This document shows, one piece after another, positions 1-11,218 of a DNA stretch of 64,000 nucleotides. The stretch is from Protea cynaroides (taxonomy: Eukaryota; Streptophyta; Magnoliopsida; Proteales; Proteaceae). A program made the translations under genes and the position numbers. Under the pieces are notes generated by a model. That model saw only the letters and a list, made by a program, of their open reading frames with translations. It did no database searches and was not told where the DNA came from. The first letter of the stretch is position 1. Every line of letters begins with the position of its first letter. Location of the stretch: positions 25,314,112 to 25,378,111 of the forward strand of contig CM053267.1 of assembly GCA_028583415.1 (NCBI GenBank). The letters run 5' to 3'.

Positions 1-414
1 CCTCACACTTTTTAGCTAGGCCCACTATATCCATAATAATTGGATAGAGAACAAAGTTAGATAGGTGAGTCATGTCTACAATGGATTGAATAACAACCTT
101 GCAATCAGCCTCCACAATGATCCTTTTAAAACCATCTGAAATAGCTGCTACCAGTGCTGAACTTATAGCCAAAGTTTGGCCCTCCATAGCCGATTGAAAC
201 TTTTGATGATTAGAACAAGCATGCATAACTTGACTAAAAGAGTCCCCAAAGAGGAATTTGCAAAAAATCTATCATGCCATGTAAGCTGGGAAAAGGAAAT
301 CAAGGGGATTTCCACGTGGAGCAGGGTTTTCCATAAGACATATCGCACACACCAAAGGGTTGGAAATGTTATATCAAAAAATTCTAGTTCTCCTTGATTC
401 TTATTTCTTAACAA
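1..414 (-). pseudogene. LINE-type RNase H fragment, cut by the window edge
   Basis: Read on the minus strand from about 205 down to 1, one frame encodes an RNase H-like (RVT_3) segment. It has a glutamate in the context AMEGQTLA, the hydrophobic stretch ISDGFKRIIVEADC with the catalytic aspartate, then a helix ending VGLAKKCE at the window edge. This matches the C-terminal RNase H domain of plant LINE polyproteins or related DUF-type RNase H proteins. Upstream (205-414) another frame stays open, with aromatic-rich sequence such as YVLWKTLLHVEIPL that may be the region before the RNase H, so a frameshift lies near 195. No start, end or poly(A) tail is visible. A low-copy RNase H-domain gene is an alternative. 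The domain call is fairly secure; the element boundaries are unknown. Confidence 0.6.
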
Positions 415-2274
415 GGCTTAGTGAGTCAACTCATTACTCATGCCTTAGAAATTCTTCTTCCGAACTTATATTTTTGGAACATATCAATGAATATAAATGG
501 GTCAACCTGATTATAGTTACCTGGTTAGATGGTTCATTGTTATTATGTGGATTAAGATGTACAAACCCAAAATATATAGGTAATTGAAATACAAGAACTC
601 CCCCATACCCACACACATTGGTGAGTAAGCTACGTCAACACCTCCCTCTATCTCTCTCCTATCTCTTCTGACTAATAGATCAGCCATCACCACCTTTCCA
701 TTGTTGGGTGTACAGAGTGCCCGCTCAAAATACTTGTGCCCATACAAATAAAATAAGAGTTGAAATATGATTAAAAAGTTAGTAAAATATTTTCTTGTCG
801 AAAGACTATGTATCTTGCACCACGGTCTACCAACCAACACCCTTTATTCCACCCCCTTCATCTGCGCTACCGTTGATATCTCTTGTTATCAGACTAGAGA
901 ATCTCTTCCCTAAAAGATTTACCAAATTAAAAAAATATAACTAATCTAAACTTAGAATTTAGACAGGGCATCAAGTATGGGATGATTACGAAATGGAAAG
1001 AGGATCGAGACTCTTTCTACTTATACACACTTGTTTGATTATATATGTCTACATGGATCCAAAATTAAGGGCCATCAATTTGTCATGGTCTATGCATATT
1101 TCATATTTTTCTAACAACAAATGTGATTGAACTAAAAAATATCTAAGTGAGAAATTGAGATATATAAATAATAGATGATTCAAGCAATGAAGGAGCAATG
1201 TGGGACTAATAATCCTTCATTGCTTTTGCCAACTCCAGAAAACAAAATTAAGAAATTCGGGCCCAAGAATGAAAACCAAAATTTCTATTTCATTTTGAAA
1301 ATCTTTTAAAACAATATCAAGTTTTGACTCTTTGAAAATAATTTAAAATATGGAGAACAAAATTTTTTCTTGCTATTAAGGTAACTAATTTGAACTTAAA
1401 TATTTTCAACTCAATTGAACCTTGTATTTTTTACCGACCTTATTTGCAAAAATCTTATCCCATTATTTTTAACAACTAATTATGTGGGATTTTAAGTTTA
1501 AATATAATCTTATCTTATTCCATTAGTTTAGGTAACTAAGCATATGGGATTTGAAATTCAAATGTAATTCTTATCTTTACTGGGATTTAAAATTCAAATA
1601 TAATTATTATCCTCACCTCATTTAATAGTTCTATATATAGTGGACTATTCTCTTTAATATAGAATAAGGAAAAAAACACTCAACAAAAATTTTTACACTT
1701 ACAAACCAAACACCGTGATTCGCTAAAATAAAAATAAAACGAAAAAAATGACATGAGATATATTTCTAATCATTTTTTTTGGGTAAATATATATTTCTAA
1801 TCATTATTCGGTCACAAGACTGATTTCCATATGTGTATTTCCAGAAAACAAGCGAACGATTCAAAATGAATAAGAGATCAAAAAATTTCTTGTAACGAAA
1901 GGTCTTGTTGTGTTCGCACTTAATGCAGGAGTCAAAACTCTACAATCGAACCAAGTAAACCCCACAATCCTATGTCTCTTTATTCCTCTCTTTATAATAT
2001 ATTTATATATAACCCTTTACATGCATTTTTTTCTCATATCAATTTAACATCTTCGAGTGTTTTCATTGAATCAGAAGTTAGAACAAAACTATTTTGGTTT
2101 TGATAGTTAAATCCATTACAATGGCAAATTAAATCTAAGATTTCCTCTTTGTAATATTGAGATGAATTATGGTAGCTAAATTCATTATTATGAAAACTAA
2201 ATCCATAATTCTCTCCTTGTAATATTGGGATGATTTATCTTCTACATTTAACCCTCCTGTATAGTTGTTGCCTA
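415..2274. other. AT-rich intergenic DNA, no gene seen
   Basis: I see no coding region with recognisable motifs here. Between about 1480 and 1620 a word close to TGGGATTT-AAATTCAAAT recurs three times in direct orientation, and a TATATATAG motif follows at about 1632. That combination could be the promoter end of an old LTR, but no matching second end was found. Confidence 0.4.
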
Positions 2275-2458
2275 TTGGCTTTGTTGGGACTGTTATGTTG
2301 CAGATTGCAGCAATCTTGGTTGGGTTGGCTTCGATTCCTCTTTCAAAGATGAATTCGAGGAACTTTCCAAATAAGATGTCGAATGCGCATTTGATTAGGT
2401 TTAGGCACATGTTGTTTCATTGAAGTACTTCAAAGGCTTTAGCCAGGTCATTTATCAT
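2275..2458 (-). pseudogene. Reverse-transcriptase scrap, Tat-lineage Ty3/gypsy
   Basis: The minus strand encodes a short RT palm-to-thumb piece with the words DLAKAFEVL, KCAF, GKFLEF and RGIEANPTKI. The same region in the Tat element of this window (about 60300-60410) reads KCAFGVTSGKFLGF followed by RGIEADPSKI, so the match can be checked inside the window. One in-frame stop is present and the fragment has no flanking pol sequence. It lies in opposite orientation to the Tekay remnant that begins immediately downstream, so it is a separate older insertion. Confidence 0.6.
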
Positions 2459-2461
2459 GAT

Positions 2462-2985
2462 ACAAGAAAGAATTAAAATGGTCCAATCACGTTAGAAGAG
2501 CTACTATGACATACAACGGAAAGGTCTAGCATTCGCGATAAGGGATAAAGTCTTCCTAAAGATATCACTCCAGAGGGGCTGAAATGATTCAAAAAGAAAG
2601 GGAAGCTGAGTCCCAAGCATGTGGGACCGTACAAGATATTGAAGAAGTGTAGGGCAGTAGTTTTTCAGCTCACATTGCCCCCATCCTTATCAAGCATTCA
2701 TGATGTCCACATATCTATGCTAAAAATGTGTAATGGATCCGTCCCATGTACTGGAAGCAGACCCACCACAGCTAAGGAAAGACCTGACATACGAACTAGA
2801 GCCCTACGAGATATTAGATAGAAAAGTACAATGCCTCAGGAATAGAAACATCCATTACGTAAAAGTATTCTGGAAGTGTCATTCAATAAAAGTGGCATCT
2901 TGGGAAGAAAAAGCAGCAATGCAGAAAAACTATTCCCACTTATTTGAAACAGGTTTGAATTAATTTCAGGAATAAAATTATTTTT
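2462..2985 (+). pseudogene. 3' end of a Tekay-type pol: integrase tail plus chromodomain
   Basis: Frame-shifted pieces match the last part of pol in families A and B of this window: DKVFLK near 2545, KGKLSP near 2600, GPYKIL at 2621, LPPSLSSIHDVH near 2680, then the chromodomain-like segment from about 2790 to 2960 with VKVFWKCHS and WEEKAAM. The stretch is broken by stops and at least two frameshifts. The element is 5'-truncated: nothing of gag, protease, RT or RNase H precedes it. It leads directly into a purine-rich tract and the LTR beginning at 2999, which fixes its orientation and identity. Confidence 0.75.
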
Positions 2986-2998
2986 TAGGAGGGAGAGT
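2986..2998 (+). promoter_or_regulatory. Polypurine tract before the LTR
   Basis: A run of purines (TAGGAGGGAGAGT) sits directly before the LTR terminus TGTAAGACC. This is where a plus-strand primer is expected in a Ty3/gypsy element. The same placement is seen at 24126-24139 and 57590-57608. Confidence 0.65.
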
Positions 2999-5528
2999 TG
3001 TAAGACCTACAAGTCAAAAATCTGACCTAACTAAAATTTTCAGCTCATAGCAGGTCTTCCTATCGTGAACCAGACCGAATCAATAACAAAATGATTCGCA
3101 CCCACACGAACGTTAGCAACCCTAGGTACATTTTCCAATAAGAACTAAACTAGACTAAATCGGACCACAAAACATGGAAAAATCACTATGTCTAGTCGCA
3201 GGTACAAGGTCACGGTCTGTAATTGGACCCTGCAACCAGACAAGTTACGGGTGTGACCTACTTGGGTCGAAATCTCAGAAACTGGACCGGTAAAAGCAAA
3301 AGCATATTCCCTTCCTCCCCCGAATCTACCCACGTGGGATAACTCCCGAATCTAATAAACTTCGTATGAGAAGGGAATTAATTTCCCAAACTCCTCACAC
3401 GCGGATACATGACAATGATATTCCCAAAAGACCTTTAGAATTAAAGTTCCACCCCAAGAGGGAATTCTAAACTAATTAAATCTCCTCTTATTGTGCCTCT
3501 CTCGTACGCACACACCCTCCAACCCTAGGAGAAATCTTTGATGCGTTTACACCACAAGAGAGAGGAGAAGAAGCCATGCCAAGGGAAGAACCAAGAGATG
3601 GTAAGTCCTACCTATCCTACTTCTAACCCTCATCACCAGTAAGACTCATTCTCCCTCTAATGGCATTTAAGGAATGTAGGAAATCTAGGGAAGGGCGTCC
3701 TCACCTGAGAACGAAGGAAAGCTTCACTTTCCAACTTCTAAGGACAACATCCTTGTCCGTCTCAAATGAGAGACAAAGGAAAACCTAAGGGAGACATTTA
3801 GTCAAACCTTTTGACAAAACCCCAATAACTTCTCCCAAGATGAACGAAGGATTTAAACTTAAAGGAAGAATCTCTGAAGGAACTCAACCTTGGGAAGGGT
3901 AAAATCTCAACCCTAACACTCGGACGTTGAAACCCTCGATGAAATCTGCAACAGAGGTTTTGTTCGAAAGTAGGACTGGAGGGAGGTTTGGTTGCAAACC
4001 CCATGCAACCAAAAATGACCAGGGGCCTAAACTCAGCCTCTAAGAAGGTCCAGTCACTAGTCCAATCGCACAACTGTGCAGCCAGACATGCCCCTTGGAC
4101 ACTTCCAGTAGGCCATTAGGAAGGTTCGATCGTAGTACTAGTAGGTCATGTGCGACCGGACGTGCCTCTGAATCCCTCTAGAAGGGTCAAGTCCAATTCT
4201 GAAGGGAGATCTTGATGTAGACTTTCAACTGGATACTGCAACAAGACAACGCCATAAGCGATTAGAACATACCTTTCGGTGTTTTGTGAGGACACGTGTT
4301 AGTACAATGCCATCACCTAACCTTAGGAACGTCGGTGATTAATAACTATCTAATTTTCAGTGACCATGTAATATCTAATGAAACACAACATCATTGTAGG
4401 TATAAGCATAACTGAGTTAGGGCAAGCCTCTGTGGCATGTAGACCTCACTTACCAGGTTAGGGATTGTTTGACTTTACTTTATGGAGTGTTTTTAATTAC
4501 ACTGCATGTCTATGATGCATCTTGTTTGTATAACATGTCATCCAATATCTATGATAACTACTCATACATCTGCATTATATTATGGTTGTGATTACTTTGT
4601 GAAAGCATGATTTCTATTTAGCCTGTGTGGGATTTAGGATGAGGTCTAGGACTGCCAAATTGGTTGATCATATGGGCATTGCTTTGCATTGCCAAGTATC
4701 TTAGTAGTGTTCGATAGCGACTGGGGGGTAATCATGAACTTTGCTCACTGCTGGGGTACAGTCATTGGTGCAGTTCTTTGTCATCTAGGATTGATTAGTG
4801 ACATAGAACCCATGTTTGTGACCCTGACCAGTAGACGATTAGGTACTGGCATGGGATTGGGGACGAGGGTGATAACCTAGCAGTGTTTGTTGTAGCATTG
4901 TTAATAGGGTTGCCCTATACCAAGCCGACAATTGGGAGTCACGTGGCTTTGACGGGGTCTGCTAGGCAGGACCATTAAGTACCATCTCATACATATTTGC
5001 TTGCTTACCTGTATTATTTCTCACTAAGCTCAAGTTGGAGAGCTCACCCTACGGTCGTATTTGTTTTTAGATGATGTTGCAGGTATTACGGTAGCTAACT
5101 TCGTCAATGCAACAGTGGTTTCCATCATTGTCCGCTTGAAAGCTCAAGCAGCTACTTCTACGAGTACGACGACTGCGTCTTCGGCTAGATAGGGTGTCGT
5201 TATCGTTACAACCATAATTGTTCCGTAGTTTAGTTCCATTTTAGTTGGGTTTCAGGATTATTGTTTGGATTATGTTTGATTGAGTTAGATTATGGATATG
5301 TTTTGATACATAGTATAACCTGGATAATTATTTAATTTATCATTAAAGCCTCAATTTCATTTTAATATAAGTCTTCCACTATTTAATTACACTCTGATTT
5401 GTGGTATGTGCCATTGGGGTTTGGTAGTTGGTTTGATGAGCAAGGTTTTTTATGATTCTGTGAGAGATTGAGCCGGTTCATTAATGGTTCAATCGTATCG
5501 TCTGTTAGCCCAAAATTGGGGTGTGACA
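2999..5528 (+). repeat. 3' LTR of a decayed Tekay-type element (family C)
   Basis: The LTR starts TGTAAGACC and ends TTGGGGTGTGACA, the same termini as the family A and B LTRs, but most of its interior cannot be aligned to them by eye. Shared landmarks are a strong splice-donor-like AGATG|GTAAGTCC at about 3597-3606, GAGCTCACC in the last quarter, and a GGTTCA-containing end. At about 2530 bp it is slightly longer than the A and B LTRs. It follows chromodomain and polypurine sequence directly, so it is a 3' LTR. The 5' copy is not in the window. Clusters of words such as TCCAGTCGCA and GACCGG at 3175-3300 and 4030-4200 sit where families A and B carry their TCGA-word clusters. Confidence 0.75.
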
Positions 5529-5834
5529 AGTATGGAGCTCGGTATGAGAGTATGAACTCTTAAAAGTGTGTTTAGCGAAGTAAGATCAAGAAAAAGTATG
5601 AGTGTGTAAAGATTGGATATGTTTACCTCAAGACTGTATTGTATATAGGAAAGGCATCAGGTGGTGTAAATTCTGAATTGCCCTTGTGGGAATTGGCACA
5701 ATTTGTGATCTGATCGTAGCCTATCCAGTGAATTGTGAGCTGCCAGGTGAGTAGGAGTTGGGGTCTAATAAGGAAAGTGGGTGCAAGCCCATAACTCTAT
5801 CTTAGATATCTCACAGTTGGTTACAGGCAGATGG
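5529..5834. other. Gap between two decayed LTRs
   Basis: About 300 bp with no coding motif. It begins with AGTATGGAGCTCGGTATGAGAG, which loosely resembles the TGGTATCAGAG primer-binding block expected after a 5' LTR. This may mean that the LTR at 2999-5528 was once shared with a second tandem interior. The similarity is too weak to claim a PBS. Confidence 0.3.
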
Positions 5835-7400
5835 TGTAAGACCCATACCCGAAATCCCTTCTTAACCCAGATTTCTACTGTGTAGGGTCTCCCTACACCG
5901 ACAATTGTCGTAACCGATGCGGACCCGTTGAACACATCCAGGTCATAATGATGGGTCATTTATCTAGACTTGAGGAGCTAGTGGGCCTTAAGAAAACCCC
6001 ACATACGTTCCCAATGCGTGGGGCCTGAAGAGCTGGGTTTGGGGATGTCTTTGAACCCTACATGTGGCACAACCGATGGATGAGCTAATTGGCTCCCTAC
6101 CGCTGGCTTAGTTTTGAAAATCCTTCTTTTGCTCTCCTCGAGTTTATAAATAAGACCTAAGGCCTCATTAAATTGGTTGCTGAAATTGAGGAGAGTAAGT
6201 GTGAGTGCCTTGAGTCTTGAGGAAAAGCTTGGGGATCAAGGTAAACTTCCATCCACTCCAAGTAAGTTCTCTATGTCTCCCTCTCTTTAAAGTGTAACAA
6301 TGCCCATCACAGATGGTGGTGCTTGGCCACCATTAGTGGAGGCCTACGTCAAACCTTAGAATCTAGGTTTGGTTGCCTACACCTCCAACCCCTCCAATGG
6401 AGGTGAGATTAACCTTAAGAACTCTAATAGGGGTGGGGAATATGTTCCCCACCATGTTTATATGTTGTATGCTGTTGGGGAGACCAATCCATGGGTCTCT
6501 ACTTCATCTTCCCTACTGAGTCTGTATTCTCGGACTCAACTGGCGAACCCGAGCTAACGGTTGAGGCATGCCATTGCCCTCAACTCCAGTATTTGACACA
6601 AGATGGTCTGGACAATAGATGGAGCTGGTGGGGGCTCTCATCTACTATGATACCTCATACTTAGGAATATTATTGGTCGTGCTCAGCCGGCGGACTAGTC
6701 GATGGCATGTTCAGCCAGATAGCTTCCCTCGGTTAAGCTATTGGGGCCACCTTACATCAAGGGGCCGGATTAGGCTATTTGGTAGGGAGCTGACGGCACC
6801 CTAGTGCCAGCAAACTGATTTGCTGACTTGGTTTACTGGCTCACTCATAGAAAGCTTCAAGGCCCTGCCGACGGATAAAACCAGCGGCACCTACCACTGG
6901 CACCTCATCCACCGCCTTGGTTGTTGATAGCCAATTTGCCTAGTGGTTTGTCTCAGGACCCGTATTGGGACATTTAAAACAATTCCAATATGGTTTAAAA
7001 GTTATCTAACACACATAATGAAACTTATACAAATGAATAGGTAAACTGACACAAGTAGTAATGAAGCTTACTGTCGACTTCCAAGTTCTACAGCACTACT
7101 GGTGCCTACAAGTGACGGGTCGGGTTTGTAGATTTATGATATAAATGTATGTCTATGATTGTTGTGAGATGACATGCCATCCTATTTATATGATTATCTG
7201 AGCATACATTTGCATATAATATAACTATGTATGTTGATGTTGATAATGTGTGTGTTTACGTTTGTGTGGGATATGGGCACCAAATGGACCGGTGACGCAT
7301 GGTTACATGGATCTTGCTTTATATTGCTAGCATCTTAGCAGGGATATGGTGGCTCAAATGTTGGACTTTGTGTTGTCATTATTGGCAACTTGGCTGATGT
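5835..7400 (+). repeat. Degraded Tekay-type LTR
   Basis: The segment starts TGTAAGACCC like the other Tekay LTRs. It has a TATA box (TATAAATA, 6145-6152) and a donor-like site CCA|AGTAAGTT near 6260, in the same order as families A and B. A C/G-rich cluster with repeated CCAGCGGCACC-like words lies at about 6670-6910. The region 7140-7350 resembles the middle of the 2999-5528 LTR (CATGCCATCC, GTGTGGGAT, TTAGCAGGG). No GGGGTGTGACA end was found, so the 3' part is lost or replaced and the right boundary is approximate. Confidence 0.55.
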
Positions 7401-7904
7401 GACAATTTTTGTGAGCATTCAATCAGAGAAATGAGGAGAGAGAGTGTCAGTACAATGGCAAAGATGGAACAACTTCGCATGTATGTTCTACGGTGTTCTA
7501 CATGTGTTTCTGATGACTTACAGCGAGTTAAATGACATTCTAGATCAAGTTTAATGACAGGGAGTGACTGTGGACCCCACTGGTGATGTGGCACAGTTTT
7601 TCTGATGATGTGGCCGAGTTCCTAATGATGAGGCAGTATTGCGGCATCTTGAAGTAAAAAAAGTAAATGAAGAGAGAGAGAGAGAGACTATAGAGAGACA
7701 ATGAGGAGAGAGAAAGAGGAGAGAGAAATCAATTGGTGGGACCATGGCATCCAGCTTGGCTGAGGGCCACGGCACCATAGTGGCAGCCAGCCACATGGCC
7801 AGCCGCATGGCACAGTTGCAGGCCCGCAAACCCACTGCCGCATGCCTTGCACCAAGCACAGCAGCAGGCAGGAGGCCCGCAAGGCAGCTTGGCCGCATGC
7901 CCCT
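7401..7904. other. Left flank of the LTR array, with a GA microsatellite
   Basis: No gene recognised. A (GA)n tract lies at 7671-7688. GC-rich sequence with repeated GCCGCATG words runs to the insertion site CCCCT at 7900-7904. It reads on across LTR1 into AGCCGCACTTC at 10196, so it was contiguous with spacer S before insertion. Confidence 0.6.
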
Positions 7905-10190
7905 TGTAAGACCCGTATCGAACTAACCCGGTATTATCACCTTGAACTAGGTTTACCCATCATGGTCAAGTCAAATGGACCAAGGGCGTGAAGGAGATCA
8001 TGATCCCAGGTATCAAATCGACCCAAAAACACTCAATTTAAAGGGAGGGTCGCATACCCAGCGAGGGAGGGTCGGACCCCCCAAGACAGAAAGTCAGACC
8101 CTCTGTTTTACAGGGAGGGTCGGACACTTTAGGAAACAAAGGGTCGACGGGATCATCGACCCTCGCATCGACCCTCAGTTTCCGCCGAAACTGAAATTAG
8201 GAAATTTCCATAATTTTGATTAGGACTCTTTCCTAATCTCAAATGGACTTATTTTAGGATGTTTCTACTCTATAAATAGGACATCCCTAAGCCTCTTTCA
8301 CTCCTTTTACAACCCTAATTGAATTGAGAGAAAGAGAAGAGAAGGAAGAGAAGAAGAAGAGAAATAAGGTAGAGAAGAAAGCAAAAGGAGAAGAGTTGCA
8401 GAGAAGGAGTGTTCTTCTCAGGTATGAATACTAATTCCATGAGTTTCTATAGGCCTTAGGTTAGATAATGATGAGAGTGTGATCTCGGAGAAACCCAAAC
8501 CATCAACCCATGGTTAGAAAAACCATGGGAGAATACATGAAAGCTATTTAGGTGGGTGATTCATGGTTCTAGACCATGGAATGCATGTTGAATGGACTGT
8601 AGGAGCAAGCCATATGACCCCAAACACGAATAATGGATTAAAAGGAGGAAAATTGACCAAAACCCACCGAGGGTCGCACAGAGGGTCGATGACCATCCGA
8701 CCCTATGTGACCTGAGTATCGACCCTCAGGGTTCTGGAAGTTCAGATTTGGGGAGGGTCGCACCCAGGGTCGATCATGACTCCGACCCTACCTCCGACCC
8801 TCAATTAACAGAATGGTTTTAAAAATTGGAATAAATTCTAATTAAATTTTATCGACTTTGTTAGGTCTTCTAGCAATATAATAGCAATATTAAGGTGATT
8901 CTAAAGCTTGGAAGAGTAGCTATTAACAAGCTAAGGTGAGGAAACAGAACTCTAAACTAATTGGTTAATAACAAACTGTTTTCTCTTTTCTTGAGTCCAA
9001 TGCCATGCTTGATTCTATGCGAATATGTTTGTAATGTGCATACAACATGTCATCCAATATTTCTATTACTTGTTCATGCATATTTACTTTATTGTTTATA
9101 ACATGATGATGATAATGATGATAGGAATAGGCATCTGATTGTATGTGTGTGGTTGGTGTACTTGATGTGAGCGAGTATCAGGGGAGGTGTGATGAGAACG
9201 TCAATAAACGTTAATCTTTGGCGGGTCTCAACATTTTAGCTCTATCTCTAACTCAAGTCTTGTGCATTAGCATCGTTGTATCGCCATTACTTTAGCAGAA
9301 CTATTATGTCATAGAGTATCAGGGGAGGTGGTCTCGGTCCTTGTAATCTCTAACTCTACCGGGGGGTCTTAGCTCTATCTCTATGTACATTCTGAGGGAT
9401 GCTGGGATGAGGCCTTGGATACACTGTTTGGCATTAGGATTGGTTAGTTGCGAACCCAGTTTGCAAGCCCTCGCCAGCAGGGGCTTACGTGTTGGTATGG
9501 CACTATACAGTAATAAACGTTAACCTTTGTTGTATAATGTTCATGATTAGGGTGGATGGGGACGACAATAAACGATAACCTTTGGGCGGACATCCACACC
9601 CTATGTATAGAGGCGGGGTCAATAAACGTTAACCTTTAACCACCCAACCTTTCTATTGCGCATTGCAAACTATAAACCAGATCAAAGATATGAATTGATT
9701 GCACTGTTGCATTGTTTTGTTTGCTCACTGAGCCATGATGTGTGCTCACCCCTCGACGTCGAATATTTTTAGTTGATGATGCAGGTTTTACCGTTGAAGA
9801 TTATGTAAATGCTCCAGCATACGGGAACGTAGCGGAAATGGAAGTTGAAGCTGAAGTGGATACACATGACTCCTTTTGCGAGTGCAACTCTTGTATATTC
9901 GATTAGATATTTTTCTAGTTTCTTTATTTGGATTTATTAAGGACATGTATTTGATATTATTTATGTCTCAGTTGATACAGAATAATTTGTTATTTAAATA
10001 TTAATATCACAGTTGATTCTCAGTTTATTTTCCTATAAGACTTTCACTATTATATATTTACTCTGATTATGAGTGTGGATGTATGGAGTTCAGATAACAC
10101 GGATATAGCCTACTTGAGATCCTGGTTGAACTATTGGTTTATTAGCAGTTCATCACATCATTCTGAATAGTGCGGAATTGGGGTGTGACA
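7905..10190 (+). repeat. LTR1, family A solo LTR (target duplication CCCCT)
   Basis: This 2286 bp LTR runs from TGTAAGACCC to GGGGTGTGACA. It is bounded by CCCCT at 7900-7904 and again at 10191-10195, so it is a solo LTR with an intact 5 bp target-site duplication. Internal landmarks are: the GGGTCG/CGACCC cluster at 8040-8175; TATAAATAGG at 8271; a GA-rich leader; the donor-like CTCAG|GTATG near 8420; a second GGGTCG cluster at 8670-8805; and four copies of an 18-mer AATAAACGTTAACCTTTG at 9203, 9512, 9567 and 9621. It belongs to the sequence subtype shared with LTR4. Confidence 0.9.
8271..8280 (+). promoter_or_regulatory. TATA box of LTR1
   Basis: TATAAATAGG occurs 366 bp into the LTR and is followed by a CT- then GA-rich transcribed leader. 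The equivalent boxes are at 11584 (LTR2), 14900 (LTR3) and 24506 (LTR4). In LTR5 the box has decayed to TATTTAAAGG. Confidence 0.75.
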
Positions 10191-11218
10191 CCCCTAGCCG
10201 CACTTCAACATGCCCACAACCTGTTTGATTTTATTTTTAGAGAGAGAAAGTACAGCCGGTTAGAGAGAAGCACCTCTCGGTAACCAAATTTCTCTACAGG
10301 GTTTTGGAATGGAGATTTAGGTTACTGAGGTCCTTCTCAATAAAGGTGAGGGGCATTTTCGACATAATAAATAGTGAAGATCCGATATCGGTGGCCAAGA
10401 GAGAGCCACGCTTCTCAGATTGTAATCTGATGGACCAGATTGAGGCAGGCTATGGTGTATCGTCGTAGTTGCATCGAGATTCCATCGTGCAGCTTACGGT
10501 CAGTTGGAGATAGTTTAAAGTCGTGGTTTACGTTGCACTGAATCGGTGCTCTGATTTAATGTGGCGCGCTTTTGGTACAACGGCACAATGATCCAGATCG
10601 TGCGGCCAATATTAAAGCCGACAGGAACTGACGCAACTTCTGCGGATCCAGTAGCTCAAAGATTTTCCTGCCTTTAGAAAGCTTATCCGACGGTCCATTT
10701 TGAAGATTTTTATAGCGCCAATCGGATTTTGACAACTCATCGGCGGCGCGGCTACGGTGCGGCGCGAGTGCAAGCTTTGTTTGGAAAGATTCTCTTTCCT
10801 TATCTGTGATTGGTCGAACTTCAAACTGCCACAACTTCTTCATCTGAGCTTCAAATCGGTCCGTTCAGGTTGCAATTTCCATATTTTTGGATGCTCTATA
10901 CATTGGGTGCCGTTGGGAGTCGTGGAAACAAAGGAAAAAATTAAAAAGCACATTTTGAAGGCAGAGAGAAGGATTTTTAGGGTTTCATGCCCTGTAGGAG
11001 TGATCAATTACCAACTACCTCATCTCTGTGCATCAATGGATTGCTAAATCCCTGTGAGAGGTCAGTAGAGATTTTATTTTCTCATTCATGGTGATTATGG
11101 GTTGTGTGGAATAGATTGAAATCTTATGAGTGTGGTATGCTCTGTGAATCTATCTCTATCATCATTGAAGGTTGTTGGAGAGTACGAAAGAGCAGTGTAA
11201 AGCTTTAAAAAGATTGTT
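10191..11218. repeat. Spacer S, copy 1
   Basis: This 1028 bp segment starts CCCCTAGCCGCAC and ends AGATTGTT, and it recurs at 13505-14533 and 26436-27463. It is the DNA that lay between two original retrotransposon insertion sites. It begins with the CCCCT duplication and ends with the TTGTT duplication. Copy 1 is visibly the most divergent of the three. A 95-codon minus-strand reading frame (10556-10843) is open in all copies, but this follows from recent duplication. Spacer plus the right flank after 29776 resembles copia-LTR-like DNA; I cannot name it. Confidence 0.85.

Noticed and set aside
7551..7926. Overlapping frames on both strands in GC-rich DNA before LTR1
   Set aside because: Low-complexity GCCGCATG-rich sequence; one frame runs into the LTR. 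No domain.
9119..9130. GATGATGATG repeats in the family A LTRs as a functional array
   Set aside because: A short microsatellite of variable length (for example 12418, 15743, 25338, 28674); ordinary slippage explains it.
10556..10843. 95-codon minus-strand frame in spacer S, open in all three copies (also 13870-14157 and 26801-27088)
   Set aside because: The copies arose by recent duplication, so shared openness is expected. Several amino-acid changes occur between copies and no domain is seen.
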